Assembly (NCBI GenBank): GCA_947095585.1
Contig: OX352761.1
Location: 129,982,277-130,046,276, forward strand
Length of the DNA: 64,000 bases
Direction of reading: 5' to 3'
Source of the DNA: Nephrocerus scutellatus
Lineage: Eukaryota; Arthropoda; Insecta; Diptera; Pipunculidae
Shown here: positions 23,690 to 35,626 of the stretch, piece after piece
How the letters are laid out: each line of letters begins with the position of its first letter
Numbering within the stretch: the first letter of the stretch is position 1
Translations under genes and position numbers: made by a program
The notes under the pieces: model-generated
Told to the model about the DNA's origin: nothing
Database searches by the model: none
Seen by the model: only the letters and a program-made list of their open reading frames with translations

Positions 23690-23990
23690 ATCCACCGAAC
23701 TGACCTCAAGATCACGGAAAGATATTTCCTGAGTTGTGACTGTTATCACTGACCACTGGCCGATGGGCAGCAACGCTGGTAAACTGGGAATTCCGCACAA
23801 TACTTTTTGCAGAAGCTGCAGGGATATCAATAAAGGAAAACTCTCATCCATTGCAACTGTCCAAGCACTGGCGGTTTTCCGACTCCATAAATTGAAAAAA
23901 ACCTTCTTTGCCAACCTGAGGGAGCTGTCGGAGTGCCGGATCACCACTATGATTTCGTACCTGAACGCTAAAGGCTGGCTATAATCATTT
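23690..23990 (+). mobile_element. C-terminal zinc-knuckle fragment of an I/R1-type LINE
   Basis: The plus strand is open from about 23736 to 23984 and reads TDHWPMGSNAGKLGIPHNTF, CRSCRDINKGKLSS, LHKLKKTFFANLRELSECRI, TTMISYLNAKGWL and a stop. The layout is that of the tail after RNase H in I-type LINEs: TGH...H...LG....FCR.C.(D/E), a loop that is normally HLLC.CP.L, then FF..L..(L)...I...I...GW. The knuckle is damaged: the first Gly-His is Asp-His and the distal HLLC motif is absent. The terminal GWL-stop is the expected end. It is a 3' scrap of an inactive copy. Confidence 0.7.
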
Positions 23991-24477
23991 CAATGTACCT
24001 ATATCTTCATAAGGTCTCCCGAAGTCTGTGGTTACAAAACGGCGAACTCTACCGGTACTTGAGGTCCTCGCTAAGGCAGCGCGGACCACCGCCCTACCTA
24101 CCTTATCAAACGAAACTTTAGGTATATGGTATGTATGTTTGTGATTAAGTCGAACACCGTTCAACCTAAAATTACATATGGGTTTTATATCATAATGAGC
24201 AAGTTTTGTTCATATTTTTGCAGTGGTCAGAAACTTGGGTCAAGACTTAAGAGGTCACAATACATATTGTTTTTTTTTTTTTACAAAAAATCAGATTTTA
24301 ATAATTTGTCTGAATTTGTTTAATGGCAGAGTCCTTTAATTTTGCACACTTGATTGGTATTGGTATAAAAAAACGAGAACAGTCATATTTTTAAAGGGTC
24401 GGACTCTTTGATTATCAGGCGGTCCCCATATAAATTGTTTTCTAAATCTCATGTTTTCAGAAATTGTTCCGAATTCT
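23991..24477. other. unassigned
   Basis: The first hundred bases may be 3' UTR of the LINE scrap above. A 65-codon plus frame at 24126 has no motif. Confidence 0.4.
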
Positions 24478-25003
24478 TATACAGGGTGTATCAGTTTAGG
24501 TGGCAAATACTTAAAGGGCTTATTCCTTGCAAAAAATCGTCTATTTTCACAAAAATGTTTGTGTTGGAGTAATCAGAGATTGTTTCAGTGGTCCTGACAT
24601 ACCACCCTAACGTCTAAATTCAAACGGGTATCTGCAACTTTTGACGAATAAACACGGAATCATCCCTTTAAGTATTTTAAAATGTTTTTATTAGCTCGTT
24701 TTCGTGTTTGTCTGTCTGTGCGGGTGGAATTATAATTTTAGAATTTTGATTTGTAATTTTGAACTTGTAAACTAACTCCCCATTGAGCTACAGTCTTGAA
24801 ACTTTAAACATAGCTCAGAACTGGATGAACATTGACAAAAAAAGACAACAAATCACAAAAAAAGTTAACTCAACGCGAGTTTGCAATTTGTTTCAAATCA
24901 AAGCAAACTACTACGCACAATACTCGTTTTAAAGGTTTTAAATTAATTATGTATTTTTATTAGCTTACATGTTTCACATAAACTGATACACACTGTATAG
25001 TAG
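24478..25003 (+). mobile_element. short TIR element (MITE-like), CAGGGTGTATCAGTTTA tips
   Basis: Left tip: TA then CAGGGTGTATCAGTTTAGG. Right tip (24977-25003): ACATAAACTGATACACACTG then TA. The tips match in inverted orientation over about 17 bases with one or two differences, and TA sits on both sides, as for Tc1/mariner-type insertions. The subterminal GGTGGCAAATACTTAAAGGG also occurs beside the end at 9.35 kb. No protein is encoded. Confidence 0.7.
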
Positions 25004-26640
25004 TCTTCTAAAGATTTGCATACGAACACAAACCCGTCATATTTCTGAACGCGTTGGACCCCCGGTTCAATGGACATACGTACTTTTTTATTAATCCAAT
25101 AAATCTAGTCTGGTGCGGGTAGCAAAGCATTCCCGTACAGCTACTAAACATATAAACTAAAAACTTTCTATATACATATATATATCCGCTATAAATTTTA
25201 TTTATCTACAATTTGTTTCCACTTATTTGTGTATGTTTTTTGGAGAGATAATTGAGTTCATTCAACATATTCTTAAATGCTATACAAATGAACCAATAAA
25301 TGTTTCAGGCATATCCGCCTCCAACATCTAACTCCACATCCACATCGCTTTCTTTTCCCCTATTTTACTTCTTCTTTGTACTTTTAACAAATAACGAATT
25401 TAATTGCTCCTCTTCCCTTGGACTCTGACTGTCTGACTATGGCAGATAAAGAAATAAATTCATGGATACATACCCGTACATGGATACAGACACATACTTC
25501 CAGAAGGTACAAGCTAATTTAATTATGTTTTTGGGTGAGCAAATGAAAGTGCTGAAATGCTATGGCTGTGAATATAGGACAATAAGTACGCTGTTCATCC
25601 TACACTAACTATACGAGTACATTGAAATCAGTGAGGCTCTTTTCGACTGGAAGGAAAAAACCTTATTTACGACACTTAACTTACTTCCAAATGATCTCCC
25701 GTCGTATTTCGGATGTATCGTGGTTCATATATGTATCTGTGTGGGGAAGTGAAAGAGACTTCATTTGAATCCTTTAAGACAAAGATCGAAAGTACCGTAG
25801 TACATAGCAGGTAAACAATTGCTATTTATTCGAAGAGACTTAGGAGGCATTCAATCGTGCACAAAAGGACAAAACAAACAGTTTAGTACTATACATAGAT
25901 GTATTTATGTACTTGTATATAGTACTTTTAGTAGTTTAGTATAAATTTGCAAGAGCTGACTTAGTGAAATTTAAGAACATGACAAAGTTTGGATTGATTG
26001 AAAAATGCTGCAAAATGGTAATTGTGTTCGTTAGTAACCAGATGTGTAGACCTTTTATTTTTAAATTTAATATGTAAGTATAACTGAAACAAATCTTATA
26101 TATACCTACTAATTGGATATGTCACTCACGCAAAAAATGGTTATAAAACTGTAAATATATTCAGCATACCAATTCAGTGGTTTACAAATTTTAACAGAGC
26201 CTTAAACCATAATGAGAGCAACACTTTTATATAAAATTGAGATGTATTTTCGTTGCAAGACAATTGATATTAAATTAAATAATACAAACTGTGTAGTATA
26301 AATGGAGTATATTATGGAAATGTAAGGAAAACTTCAAAAATAAAGAACTAAAACGATATTCTGCTGTTATAATTATTAGTCATGCATTTATCATGTTTTG
26401 CTACATTCCTTTCTACTTGCATTTCTAATTAAATGGAATATTTACTGTGTAAAATGCGGTTGTTGTTCTTATATAAAGCTATGATAAAAAAAACTGTAGC
26501 TTATTGCAATAAACAAGTAATATGTTTCAATTGCATACACAGCCACAAGATATAGGAGGATACATGACATAAAAAAATCTTTCGTAAAAGTATTCAAAAT
26601 CAAACTCTTCAAATAAAAATATTTTTTTGTTTCTGATTAG
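25004..26640. other. AT-rich stretch, nothing identified
   Basis: Only short (TA)n-rich patches such as that near 25.17 kb; no genes recognised. Confidence 0.45.
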
Positions 26641-26699
26641 TTTAAGGCGGTCGCCATCAGCAGAATAGGGGGAATAAGACAAAATGCATCAGATCAGCA

Positions 26700-28556
26700 A
26701 AATCTGAAATACACCGTTATCGGCTTTTAAGAAATAAATGAACGGCTATGCACCACTCGCGTGCGGGGCAGATTTAAAAACATTGGACTCAAAAACGTTC
26801 ACGCACCTACAGAGGGATTCCCCAGATGATGAAAAAGAAGAATTCTTTGAATCAGTCGAACGGGAACTCCATGCCTGCCCTCAGTATGATGTAAAAATTG
26901 TTCAGGGGGATATGAATGCCAAAATAGGTAGGGAGCCAGTATTCAGGCAGTACATTGGCACCCATAGCTTACACGAGAAAACTAATGACAATGGACAACG
27001 AGTCATAGAGATGGAAGCAAGCAATAATTTGGTCGTTGCGAGTACAAGGTTTGCGGGTAAAGATGGAGCCACTCGCAACCAGATAGACCGCCGCCACAAT
27101 CCGCTCCTGATGACGGTACGAACGTACCGAGATGCCAACGTCGACCCGGACCACTATCTTGTTGGTATGGTGCTCCAAGCGCGGATTGCATCATCACGAA
27201 AGACTGCATCCGCGAATCAGAATCGAGTCAACACTTAGCAATTTTCGTAGCAATTATCGTGGTATAACGTTGTTGAGTACCGCGTATAAGATTTTCTCCT
27301 CTATGCTGCAAGACAGGATAGCCCCATACGCTAGTGTCATCATTGGCCCATACCAGTGTGACTTCATCCCAGGCAAATCAACAACTGATCAGATTTACAC
27401 CCTTAGGAAAAATGTATAGAGTTTCAAAACTCACTTCACCATCTTTGTATAGACTTTAAAGCCCCCTAGACTAGAACTTTATAAAGCCATGAGAGAATTC
27501 AGCACCCCAAATAAACTGACACGACTATGTAGGTTGATCATGACCAATGTTATAAGCCAAGCAAAAATATCCGGATCACTATCAAGCCCATTCAACATCT
27601 ATAACGGGCTCCGACAAGGGGATGGACTGGCCTGCGTCCTCTTCAACCTGGCGTTGAGGAAATTGATCCGAGACTCTGACGTAACGGCAAGAGGAATAAT
27701 CCTCTGTAATTCCATTCAGTTACTGGCTTACGCACACAATATTGATATCGTTGGTAGAAAACCAAGAGCTGTACAGAAAGCTTTCATCCCGATCGATCAG
27801 GCGGCTCGAAATCTGGGGCTGCACGTAAATGAGAGCAAAAGAAAGTACATGGTGGTCACGTCTGCGAGTAGAAGATCCAACATTTGTCCCTCAACTCAAC
27901 TAGTGGAGCGCGAGTTTGATATAGTGTAATCCTTTAACTATCTTGGGTCAACTGTAGCAGCCGATAACAGCATGGAACCAGAAATACGCGCACAGTTGCT
28001 TAAAGTCAACAAAACCTATTAAGTCTGTCAAGGCTTTTCAAATCCAGGAACTTAACCATAACATCCAAGCTGTTGGTATATAAGACAATGGTCATACGAG
28101 TACTTACATATGGGTCCGAGACTTGGCTGCTTGTCATAAAGCATTCTGACCTTTTAGCCGCGTTTGAGAGAAAAGTCTTATGGAGAGTTGTTGGTCCCGT
28201 ATGCGAGGGAGGACGATTCCGAAGACTTTATAATGATGAGATCTGCGAGCGTTACCGCGATGTCGACATCGTGAAGAGAATTAAACTCGATAGGCTCCGG
28301 TGGGCAGGACACCTAGCTCGCATGAGCGAAGAGGATCCTGCCCCCCGGAAAGCCCTTTGCGGTAGGATTTATGGAACACATACAGCGAGGCCGGCCAAGC
28401 CTACGCTAAAAGGATGGCATAGACCGGGACGCCCAGAGTTTAGGGATGCAAAACTGGATGACATCGGCTCATAATCGGGACAGGTGAAGAGACTTTTTGC
28501 GGGAGGCCAGGACCGGACCCCGTTTGTAGAGCCAAATATGATGATGATGAAGAGTT
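26700..28556 (+). mobile_element. RTE-type LINE, best-preserved copy in the window
   Basis: The order of domains is that of an RTE-clade LINE. The C-terminal half of the AP-endonuclease comes first (HACPQYDVKIVQGDMNAKIG, SLHEKTNDNGQRVIEMEASN, GATRNQID; open 26738-27238). The RT follows: NYRGITLLSTAYKI, GPYQCDFIPGKSTTDQIYTL, ELYKAMREFSTPNKLTRLCR, IYNGLRQGDGLACVLFNLAL. The C-terminal region is FNYLGSTVAADNSM, RVLTYGSETWLL, then VKRIKLDRLRWAGHLARMSE, ending in a (ATG)n-type 3' end at 28.55 kb. It is inactive: the endonuclease runs straight into the RT by deletion, the F(K)A.YD catalytic Asp segment is lost around 27.46 kb, and the RT active site YADD reads YAHN (about 27.73 kb). Stops or shifts also lie near 27.24, 27.42, 27.93 and 28.02 kb. 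Confidence 0.92.
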
Positions 28557-28640
28557 TAAAAATTTGAATACAAATTAAAGAAAGTACTCTCTCTTCGTGA
28601 GTAGAATTTCCATTACATCGTCAGTAAATTTATGTATTTT

Positions 28641-28752
28641 TTATATTTCATTTCATTTTCATTCTTTTTACTCAGGTTGTTTTGTTTTAACAGTGTTGTT
28701 TATATTTCATTTCATTTTCATTCTTTTTACTCAGGTTGTTTTGTTTTAACAG
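28641..28752. repeat. direct repeat, 2 x 53 bp
   Basis: The stretch from TTATATTTCATTTCATTTTC to GTTGTTTTGTTTTAACAG occurs at 28641-28693 and again at 28700-28752, spaced by TGTTGT (period 59). The copies appear identical, so the duplication is young. Confidence 0.95.
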
Positions 28753-29790
28753 ACTATAAAAGTGGGAATCAACTTATCACCTAATTCAGTACTTGTTAAA
28801 TGTTATTCTGTTCTTAGACTATTTTAAGCTTAACGTAAACTGCAGTAATCCGTCTAATCATTTCATATATAGCTCAGGTGTGTTGCACAACTGCGGACAT
28901 AAACTGTCGACTTAAACAGCTAAGCAAAGTACAGAAAATAGCTTGTGCTAGTTTTGGCAAGAGGTGTGTTAAAGAGTATGTACGCCAGAAAGAAGGCTGA
29001 TGGAGAAAAGAAGTGTAGCAAAAAGCAAGTAGCAAAATACGTACACTCGCTGATACTCAACATGGCAAGACAAATAGTCAGCAAACATACATATGAATAG
29101 AATGGCCAAGCAATTGCTAAATTGACAAAAAATCATGGAGCAAGATGCCTGCATAACGCCCTAATGAAATGTGCTTTCAAAAAAATTAAATTTTAATGTT
29201 GTCCTGACCCTAAGTTAGTGTAACAGATTTGGTTCTATTTATCTTTTAGGCTAAGACTTAAGAGTTTTTACCCACATAAAAGTATAATTCAACTGAGAGC
29301 GCAAAAAAATAAAAGAAAAAGAAAAGCGTCCTGCTCTTTAATGCCCTCCCTGCACAAGGGTGCTTGAATGCTGGCAAAGTACGTTGCACTCTTTAGTCAT
29401 TGTTTAGTCCTGCTACCCTCAATGTTTGCCAACTCACCTAACCCAAATACCATTTATTCTACAATTTTCACAATTAACAATTTATTATTCATATGCATAT
29501 TTGTCTTTATACATCATTGTTAAAATAAACAATTTTATATTCATTTCAATTTGGGGAAATCTTGGCGACAAATTGTAGCCAAAAAGTTTTTCAATCTTCC
29601 GTCTAAATGCAGTTATTTTGCCATTTCCCTATACAGCATCTCGAGGAGAAGAAGGAGACTTCCTATTTTTGTCTCCTTTTTGAAGGAACAAACTAATGTT
29701 CTGCTTCAAAGATTTTTTTGTCGTTTCGGAGGAGAAAAACAGAAAGCTTGTCAAGTGTTTGCATCACATGAAATATCCAAAGATATTCAA
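28753..29790. other. unassigned
   Basis: Short minus frame at 28969-29154 without motif. A 150-codon plus frame (29551-30003, non-ATG start) begins here but runs into the TIR element and its blocks, so I do not regard it as a gene. Confidence 0.4.
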
Positions 29791-30799
29791 ATACAGGGTG
29801 TCTACCAATTTGTCAGGGATAATTTGAGAAATAATTCTTGGGTATATTCTAAGAAAAATGTTAACGGAAATTTCTCTGTTAATACTAACGGTAGAAATTC
29901 GTTTAGATATCAAACTTCAATGCCTTTTTCAGTTTTCTTGCTCATGCTAGTTTTTGACTTTGAGGTAAATTTTCTCCAAAAAATGTGTCTAACTCCAAAA
30001 TAGAATTTTTTATGTTCCGAGTATGACGCGTGTCGCGTGTGGCGCGTGTGACGTTTTGAAATTTTTGGTTTTTCGACTTCTTTGAGGTATTTTTTAACCA
30101 CCTTCCACATGACCAGAGAGCTGAAATTGTGTGTGTAAGTCCAAAATAGCATTTTTTATATTCCGAGTATGATCCATGTCGCGTGTGGCGCGTGTGACGG
30201 GTTGAAACTTTTGTTTTTTCGACTTCTTTGAGGTCCTTTTAAACCAACTTCCACACGATCTAGAGAGTTGAAATTGCACGACCTAGAGGGCTGAACGTGA
30301 ACGGCTCAATTTCAGGGACCTATTTTGATATCCCGCTTTTGACGCGTGTCGCGTGTGGCGCGTGTGAAGCGTGGAAAGAGAATTATTTTAAATAGCCCCG
30401 ACATCAAAAACAGATATTTTGGCGATTATTACCAAATAATAAACGACTGTGTGGCGTGTTTTGATGTATATATTAAAGTTTGTTCTTTTTTACAATTACT
30501 TGTTATTATTGTTACGTTAAAAATTGTAAAACGTTATGTATATACGGATCAGCATGGGCAAGAAATCTATAACAGGAATTGAAGTTAGATATCTGAAGAC
30601 CCAGACTTTTGAGGTCTCAATGTTAGGGGCCTATTTTGATATCCCGCTTTTGACGTGTGTCACGAGTAGCATGTGGCGCGTGTTAAGCGTGGAAAAAAGA
30701 AAATTCTTTGAAATAGCCCCGACATCAAAAACAGATATTTTAGCGACCCACAAATCATTTCCAAAATTATCCTTGACAATTTAGGGGACACCCTATATA
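29791..30799 (+). mobile_element. 1-kb TIR element made of CGCGTG-rich blocks
   Basis: Left tip at 29791: TACAGGGTGTCTACCAATTT, then GTCAGGGATAATTT. Right tip, inverted, ends near 30798: AAATTATCCTTGACAATTTA, then GGGGACACCCTATA. The tips agree over roughly 40 bases with some mismatches and are TA-flanked. Inside are tandem blocks: 29994-30139 and 30140 to about 30288 (period 146), then a second block type at about 30316-30410 recurring 311 bases later at about 30627-30735. Each block carries a GC-rich core of the form GACGCGTGTCGCGTGTGG CGCGTGTGA (30025-30053, 30171-30199, 30341-30369, degraded at 30652-30689) in otherwise AT-rich DNA. No credible protein is encoded. Confidence 0.75.
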
Positions 30800-33700
30800 T
30801 CCTAAGGGTTATACAAGTAAAAATAAATAACAATACAAATACATTATTGTTTACCAAAGAAGAATATGCATTTTCCACAAATGTTTCGCATAAAAAAAAG
30901 CATAGTATAATCTAAGTTAAGTTAAGTTATTTCTAATTTTTTTTCGTATTCCCCAAATACACAATTAATATGAATTTTTCATCTATCCCTTTTAAGTAAC
31001 GAATAATAATAAAAATATTAGACTTATTCGGTGCACAACAAAAATGAAATACATTAAAAGATAGAAAAGAGGAAATAACAACTTAGAAGAACCACTAAAG
31101 AAATGTTTCTTAATAACAGCAGCAGCTTTCTTCCAATTTTGCTGCAGCGCTTAAGTGTAAAAATACAAAAATACTCTAAGTATAATACAAGTGCTACTAT
31201 TAAGTATACTCTCTCTAACTATATATATACATACATTTATACATAAAATTAAACTTCAATTCAACACAAAGAACGACATTAAGTATAGTTTTGAAGATTT
31301 CATCTTTTTCTATGTGTTGCATATTTTTTTTTTTACCCTTTTTTTAAGAAAAACAGAATCAGAGGAGATGCATTTTGTTGTCCTTGCATGAAAGTAATTA
31401 AAAATGTTTATGCTAAAACCACACAGGACAGGACACACACATTTTTAAGTACATATTGTAGTCACGCCTAATATCGTCAAGATTTTCACACCTTCACGCT
31501 AAATATAAACTTTGCAGAAGTTTTTCCTGTATCAGTTAATGTTTTAACGATGTGATACTTGCTGCGATTTTGAACTATTCATTGGAGATATAACTTACAA
31601 AATTGCATAGATAATTGCATACACATATTACAACAATTAGCGATATTTATTTAATTTGTTTATGACACATTTACATCAGGGACTGCTAAATGGTTATTGA
31701 AGATATTCTAGTGGCAAGTATTTAATATATGTGAGAAGTATGTGTGTGACCTACAAAAATTACAGCCCAGCCCAGAATTTCGAACACTGTTTCGGATTTG
31801 GAGTGGATTTTGCTGAGGATAGGATTTAGTATGATCATTGTCACTAGAGCTTGGATGTTATGGTTAATACTCTAGCCAGACCCCTGAATATAGTTGGCTT
31901 TAAAGAGCTGGTCTTGTAAGTTTTTTTTAGCTTCTAGAATTGACCTGGGCAGTTAGGGGACTTTTCTCCATTCTTTGAATTTGTGACCTACAATTTCGCT
32001 TCGTAGAAATATACTTCCAATAGCTTTCAATGTTGTGGAGTTCACTGGGTACTGGTGTGAAGTATTTTCAATGTACAGTCATTAACGTTCTACCATGGAT
32101 GTTGATGGCTATACCTAATTTAATTTATAGACATGACCACAAAAATATGTCCAAATCCGTGATTCGTTAGTTTCAAGATATTTCATGAGTTGATAATCGA
32201 TCAGCGTTCCCATAACCTTCGAATGTCCTATAGATTTTCTGCCTCCTAGATATAGAAACGACCAAACTACACCAGCCAAAAACACCTGAACTTATGTTTA
32301 TGTACTAAAAAAACATAATTAACGAATAAAAATGCATATTTTGGACCCCGAGTATATGTTTTTAAAAATTGGCATGGCTTGTTAAGACATCCTATACACA
32401 TGAATACACATAAATGGTATGCAGAACGCACAATCCATCGATACATTCATATATGTACGAGAGTGGATTAAAAAGTTAAAACAACCTAAAAAAGGCTTTA
32501 AAACAGATGCTTTTTACATTTCGTATTTAGTTGGTAAATCTTTACACAGCTTACAAAGATTTGCTTATTTTGATAGGATGAAGAACTGTCATGGTTTTCA
32601 AAATGGGTATTGCTTTCTAAGAACTTACATATATTTGAGTGAAGGTATTGGCGTAATTTATCACTTACTTAACAAATTAAAGAAACTTCGCCATATACAA
32701 GAGCGTTTTTTCGTCATTTTTAATTAGGCTTCACTTTTTTTGTATGTAGCATATTAAATACCATATTAATTTGTGTACAATTCAACAATGAAATATAAAC
32801 TTACACTTAAGTAACCTGTTTAAAGCTACAAACTTAAAATTGTGTGTCTTGTAAGTAAAATTTTGTGCGTGTTTACCAGATGTTATTTTTTTCAAGTAAG
32901 AAATTTGTCATAAAATTTTTTTGTCAAAGGAAGACTACCCGTCAAGAGTGTGCACATTTTCGTTCCGGCGATAACCGGCTTTTTGTGTTTTTCTTTTTTC
33001 GCATTCATTAAAATCTAATCCAATGTCGCCGGAATCGAGAGACATGCAGTTCAAAAGAAGAATATAATTGCCACCCCCATCGACAGACAGTTTTGCTTAT
33101 TGCTTTGTGACTTTGCACGCAAAATGTCGAATTTACGCTAGAATGGACTGCCTGCCTTATAACTAGTGACTGACTGCTCGTTTGCTTCTTCTCTAGATCA
33201 TCACATTATATCCATGTGAGTTCATGTGTCCGTGGGTCGAGTGTCGGTGCGTCCGCGTCCACAAGCGTCGCACACATATTCATTCATATCGCCATGCTCT
33301 ACTCTTTTTCTTTTATGATTGTGCAGAGTGCAGCTGATGAACGTTGATCCGCTTTAATGAATTTTCTTTCCAGTAATATTTTGTTTGTGTAATATGTACA
33401 TTGGCGTTGCGGGGTTGGTGAACATGTAGGCGGCGGTCTTTGCATTGACAGGGAACGATGGCGAGAAAGAACGACGGCACTTTTAAGCGATGGCCTAATT
33501 TTTGCTTTATTTTTCAAACGTGTGGTGCTCGTGGTTGTTTCTATTTTTGTTCCAGCGAGTTAAGTCAAATGATATAACACATACTGCACTACAACACAGT
33601 ACACAGGTTGCGCAGGGCAGGAGGTGGTTTTAATGATCGAAGTTTTTTGGGATTTGTAATTATAATATGTAACTATGTACTTTGCTTTGCTCTCAAAATG

Positions 33701-34292
33701 ATAACAGTGGAACGTAGGTTTTTTTTTTCTAGCAATGGTATAAATAACGCTTAAAAAAGACAGCCAAACCAATAAAGTATCAACCTTCAACCGGTTAGTG
33801 GATTTTTCTAAATGAAAACATAGAAGCTGACATGTGAATAGTACTTCTGCTTTATGTTTCTGTCCAATTGCACAAACCGTACCCGAAACTATACCCACAG
33901 GTAAGCTGTCAATGTCAAAAGGTTTCCGTGTTGAACGCTGCGCAAATGAAACGCCAAACCGAAACCAAATTTGACATTTCTGGTTTATAGAAATTTTCCT
34001 AAGAAATTAATTAGTTTGCTTGTTTTTTTTTCATCTTGCTAATGCCGTTTTTTTTTAATAAAAATCTGGCGTAAATTGATTTTTTGGCTGTCAAGTTGTT
34101 CGTTTTCTCTAAAAAAAACCAATCTACGGTAGATTGAAATTTCCCTCTAACAGATCTGAATATTTTGGGAGATTTATCCCTCTTTTCATTTACTACAACA
34201 ACAAAACAATGTAAACAAAAGATTTTTGCCTTTTGTGTTCGAATTGCCGAGAAAAAATCTGAGCTAGAGCTCAAAACTTCGTTTTTCGGCTA
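30800..34292. other. AT-rich stretch, no gene identified
   Basis: Frames up to 112 codons (32419-32727 plus, 33560-33898 minus) show no recognisable motif. Their lengths are within what chance gives in a window of this size. The section from about 33.0 to 33.5 kb is less AT-rich than its neighbours but I could not tie it to a gene. Confidence 0.4.
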
Positions 34293-34690
34293 CAAACTTT
34301 TATATATACATCGAAACACGCCACACAGTCGTTTATTATTTGGTAATAATCAACAAAATATCTGTTTCTGAGGTCGGGGCTATTTCAAAGAATTTTCTTT
34401 TTTCCACGTTTCACACACGCCACACTCGACTCGCAATACGCGTCAAAAGCGGGATATCAAAATTTCAGCCCTCTGGGTCGTGCGAAAGGTGGTTAAAAAA
34501 TACCTCTTATAACGAGAAAATGGCGCGATTTCAAACCATCAGACGTGCCACACGTGAAACGTGACACGCGTCATACGTGGAATATCAAAAATGCATGCTA
34601 TTTTGGACTTAGACACTCACAAAATTCAAGCTCTCTAGGTCGTGTTGAAGGTGGTTAAAAGGACCTCAAAGTGGTCGAAAATACAGACAA
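34293..34690 (-). mobile_element. inverted partial copy of the CGCGTG-block element
   Basis: The reverse complement follows the order of 30.14-30.48 kb: GACTTCTTTGAGGTCC-like phrase, CACGACC.AGAGGGCTGAA, TTTTGATATCCCGCTTTTGA, a CGCGT core, AAATAGCCCCGAC, AACAGATATTTTG, then ATTATTACCAAATAATAAAC and GACTGTGTGGCGTGTTT, ending at GATGTATATAT.AAAGTTTG (34293; partner 30482). The cores are more mutated than in the plus copy. No terminal inverted repeat was found, so this copy is partial. Together the two form an inverted repeat with a loop of about 3.8 kb. Confidence 0.85.
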
Positions 34691-35626
34691 AAAGGGGTCA
34701 AGTATAAAAAACGACAAAAGTAAACGAAAGTTATAGTGTCGGTTAGCGTGTTCTCACAATAGAAAAACTTAATACTTAAGACTTACGATCTTGTTTGAAT
34801 TTCCAACAAAACGAGCAATAATTTTTTGTAAAATTTACTTTATAAAAAAATCAGAAAATCAATTGAAAATTTTTCTCTACTTTTATTAAAATCAGCGACT
34901 TTGGCCCACACGTTGCAGTTGCCTTTGCATTTTGGGTTCCATCTGTAACCAGCATTTTTAAGTAACCATCATCATATTTTTTTCATCATCCTATCATCAT
35001 TTCAGTGAGCAATTCCAAAAATGTCACGTTCTCGTTGTTGTGCCAATTGGTCCCATCACAAGAAGTGACGATGGAGGTGACGACCACAGAGTGTGCGAAT
35101 AAGTGTCTTTTGTGGTTGGTTAACACTATATGACTTTGATACTTGGTGTTGTGTGTGTTATCCAGCTGAGTGAAGGGTTCTCTTATTTTACCTCTACATA
35201 CAGTTCTGTAAGACATGTCGTAAAGTGAACTCAGTACATAAAAGCGCGTGATTGGACGTTTTTCTTTGTAATAGTTTATTGTTGTTTTACCTTTTATCAT
35301 CTTAAACAATTGCTTGTTTTTTATACATAAAACGTTTAAAAAAAACTAAAATAAAGCATTAAAAGTTGCAATATGCTTCATCGGCATGTCAAACTCAGCA
35401 TCATCGTATCTGTTCAGCACAGCGCACTGATCTGTGCATTAAGCCGCCACATTGGCAGGCAATATCGAAGCGGCCGCACCTGTCTCGCTAATTGTTAGCA
35501 GATGAAAACTGCAATATACCAACTATAGCAAGCTGGAAATATTTTTTTCGATTTGAGGGAATTTCCTTCATTTGTGTGTTCAACTTTACCACGAAAGAAA
35601 ATAAAAGGGGCGCGGGCTACTGGTAC
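34691..35626. other. unassigned
   Basis: A 107-codon minus frame at 34986-35309 has no motif I recognise. A GC-richer patch at about 35.41-35.50 kb reads ETGAAASILPANVAA then a stop on the minus strand. That loosely resembles a retroelement protease motif but is not enough to call. Confidence 0.35.

Noticed and set aside
29551..30003. 150-codon plus-strand open frame
   Set aside because: It starts at a non-ATG codon, has no motif, and its second half runs through the tip and first block of the TIR element; no support as a gene.
32419..32727. 102-codon plus-strand frame as a gene
   Set aside because: No family motif; one or two frames of this length are expected by chance at this AT content.
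33560..33898. 112-codon minus-strand frame as a gene
   Set aside because: No motif, Cys- and Tyr-rich reading typical of translated AT-rich DNA.
35350..35495. Gypsy-type protease motif (ETGAAASILP) on the minus strand
   Set aside because: The first residue is Glu not Asp, a stop follows, and no neighbouring gag or RT reading was found.
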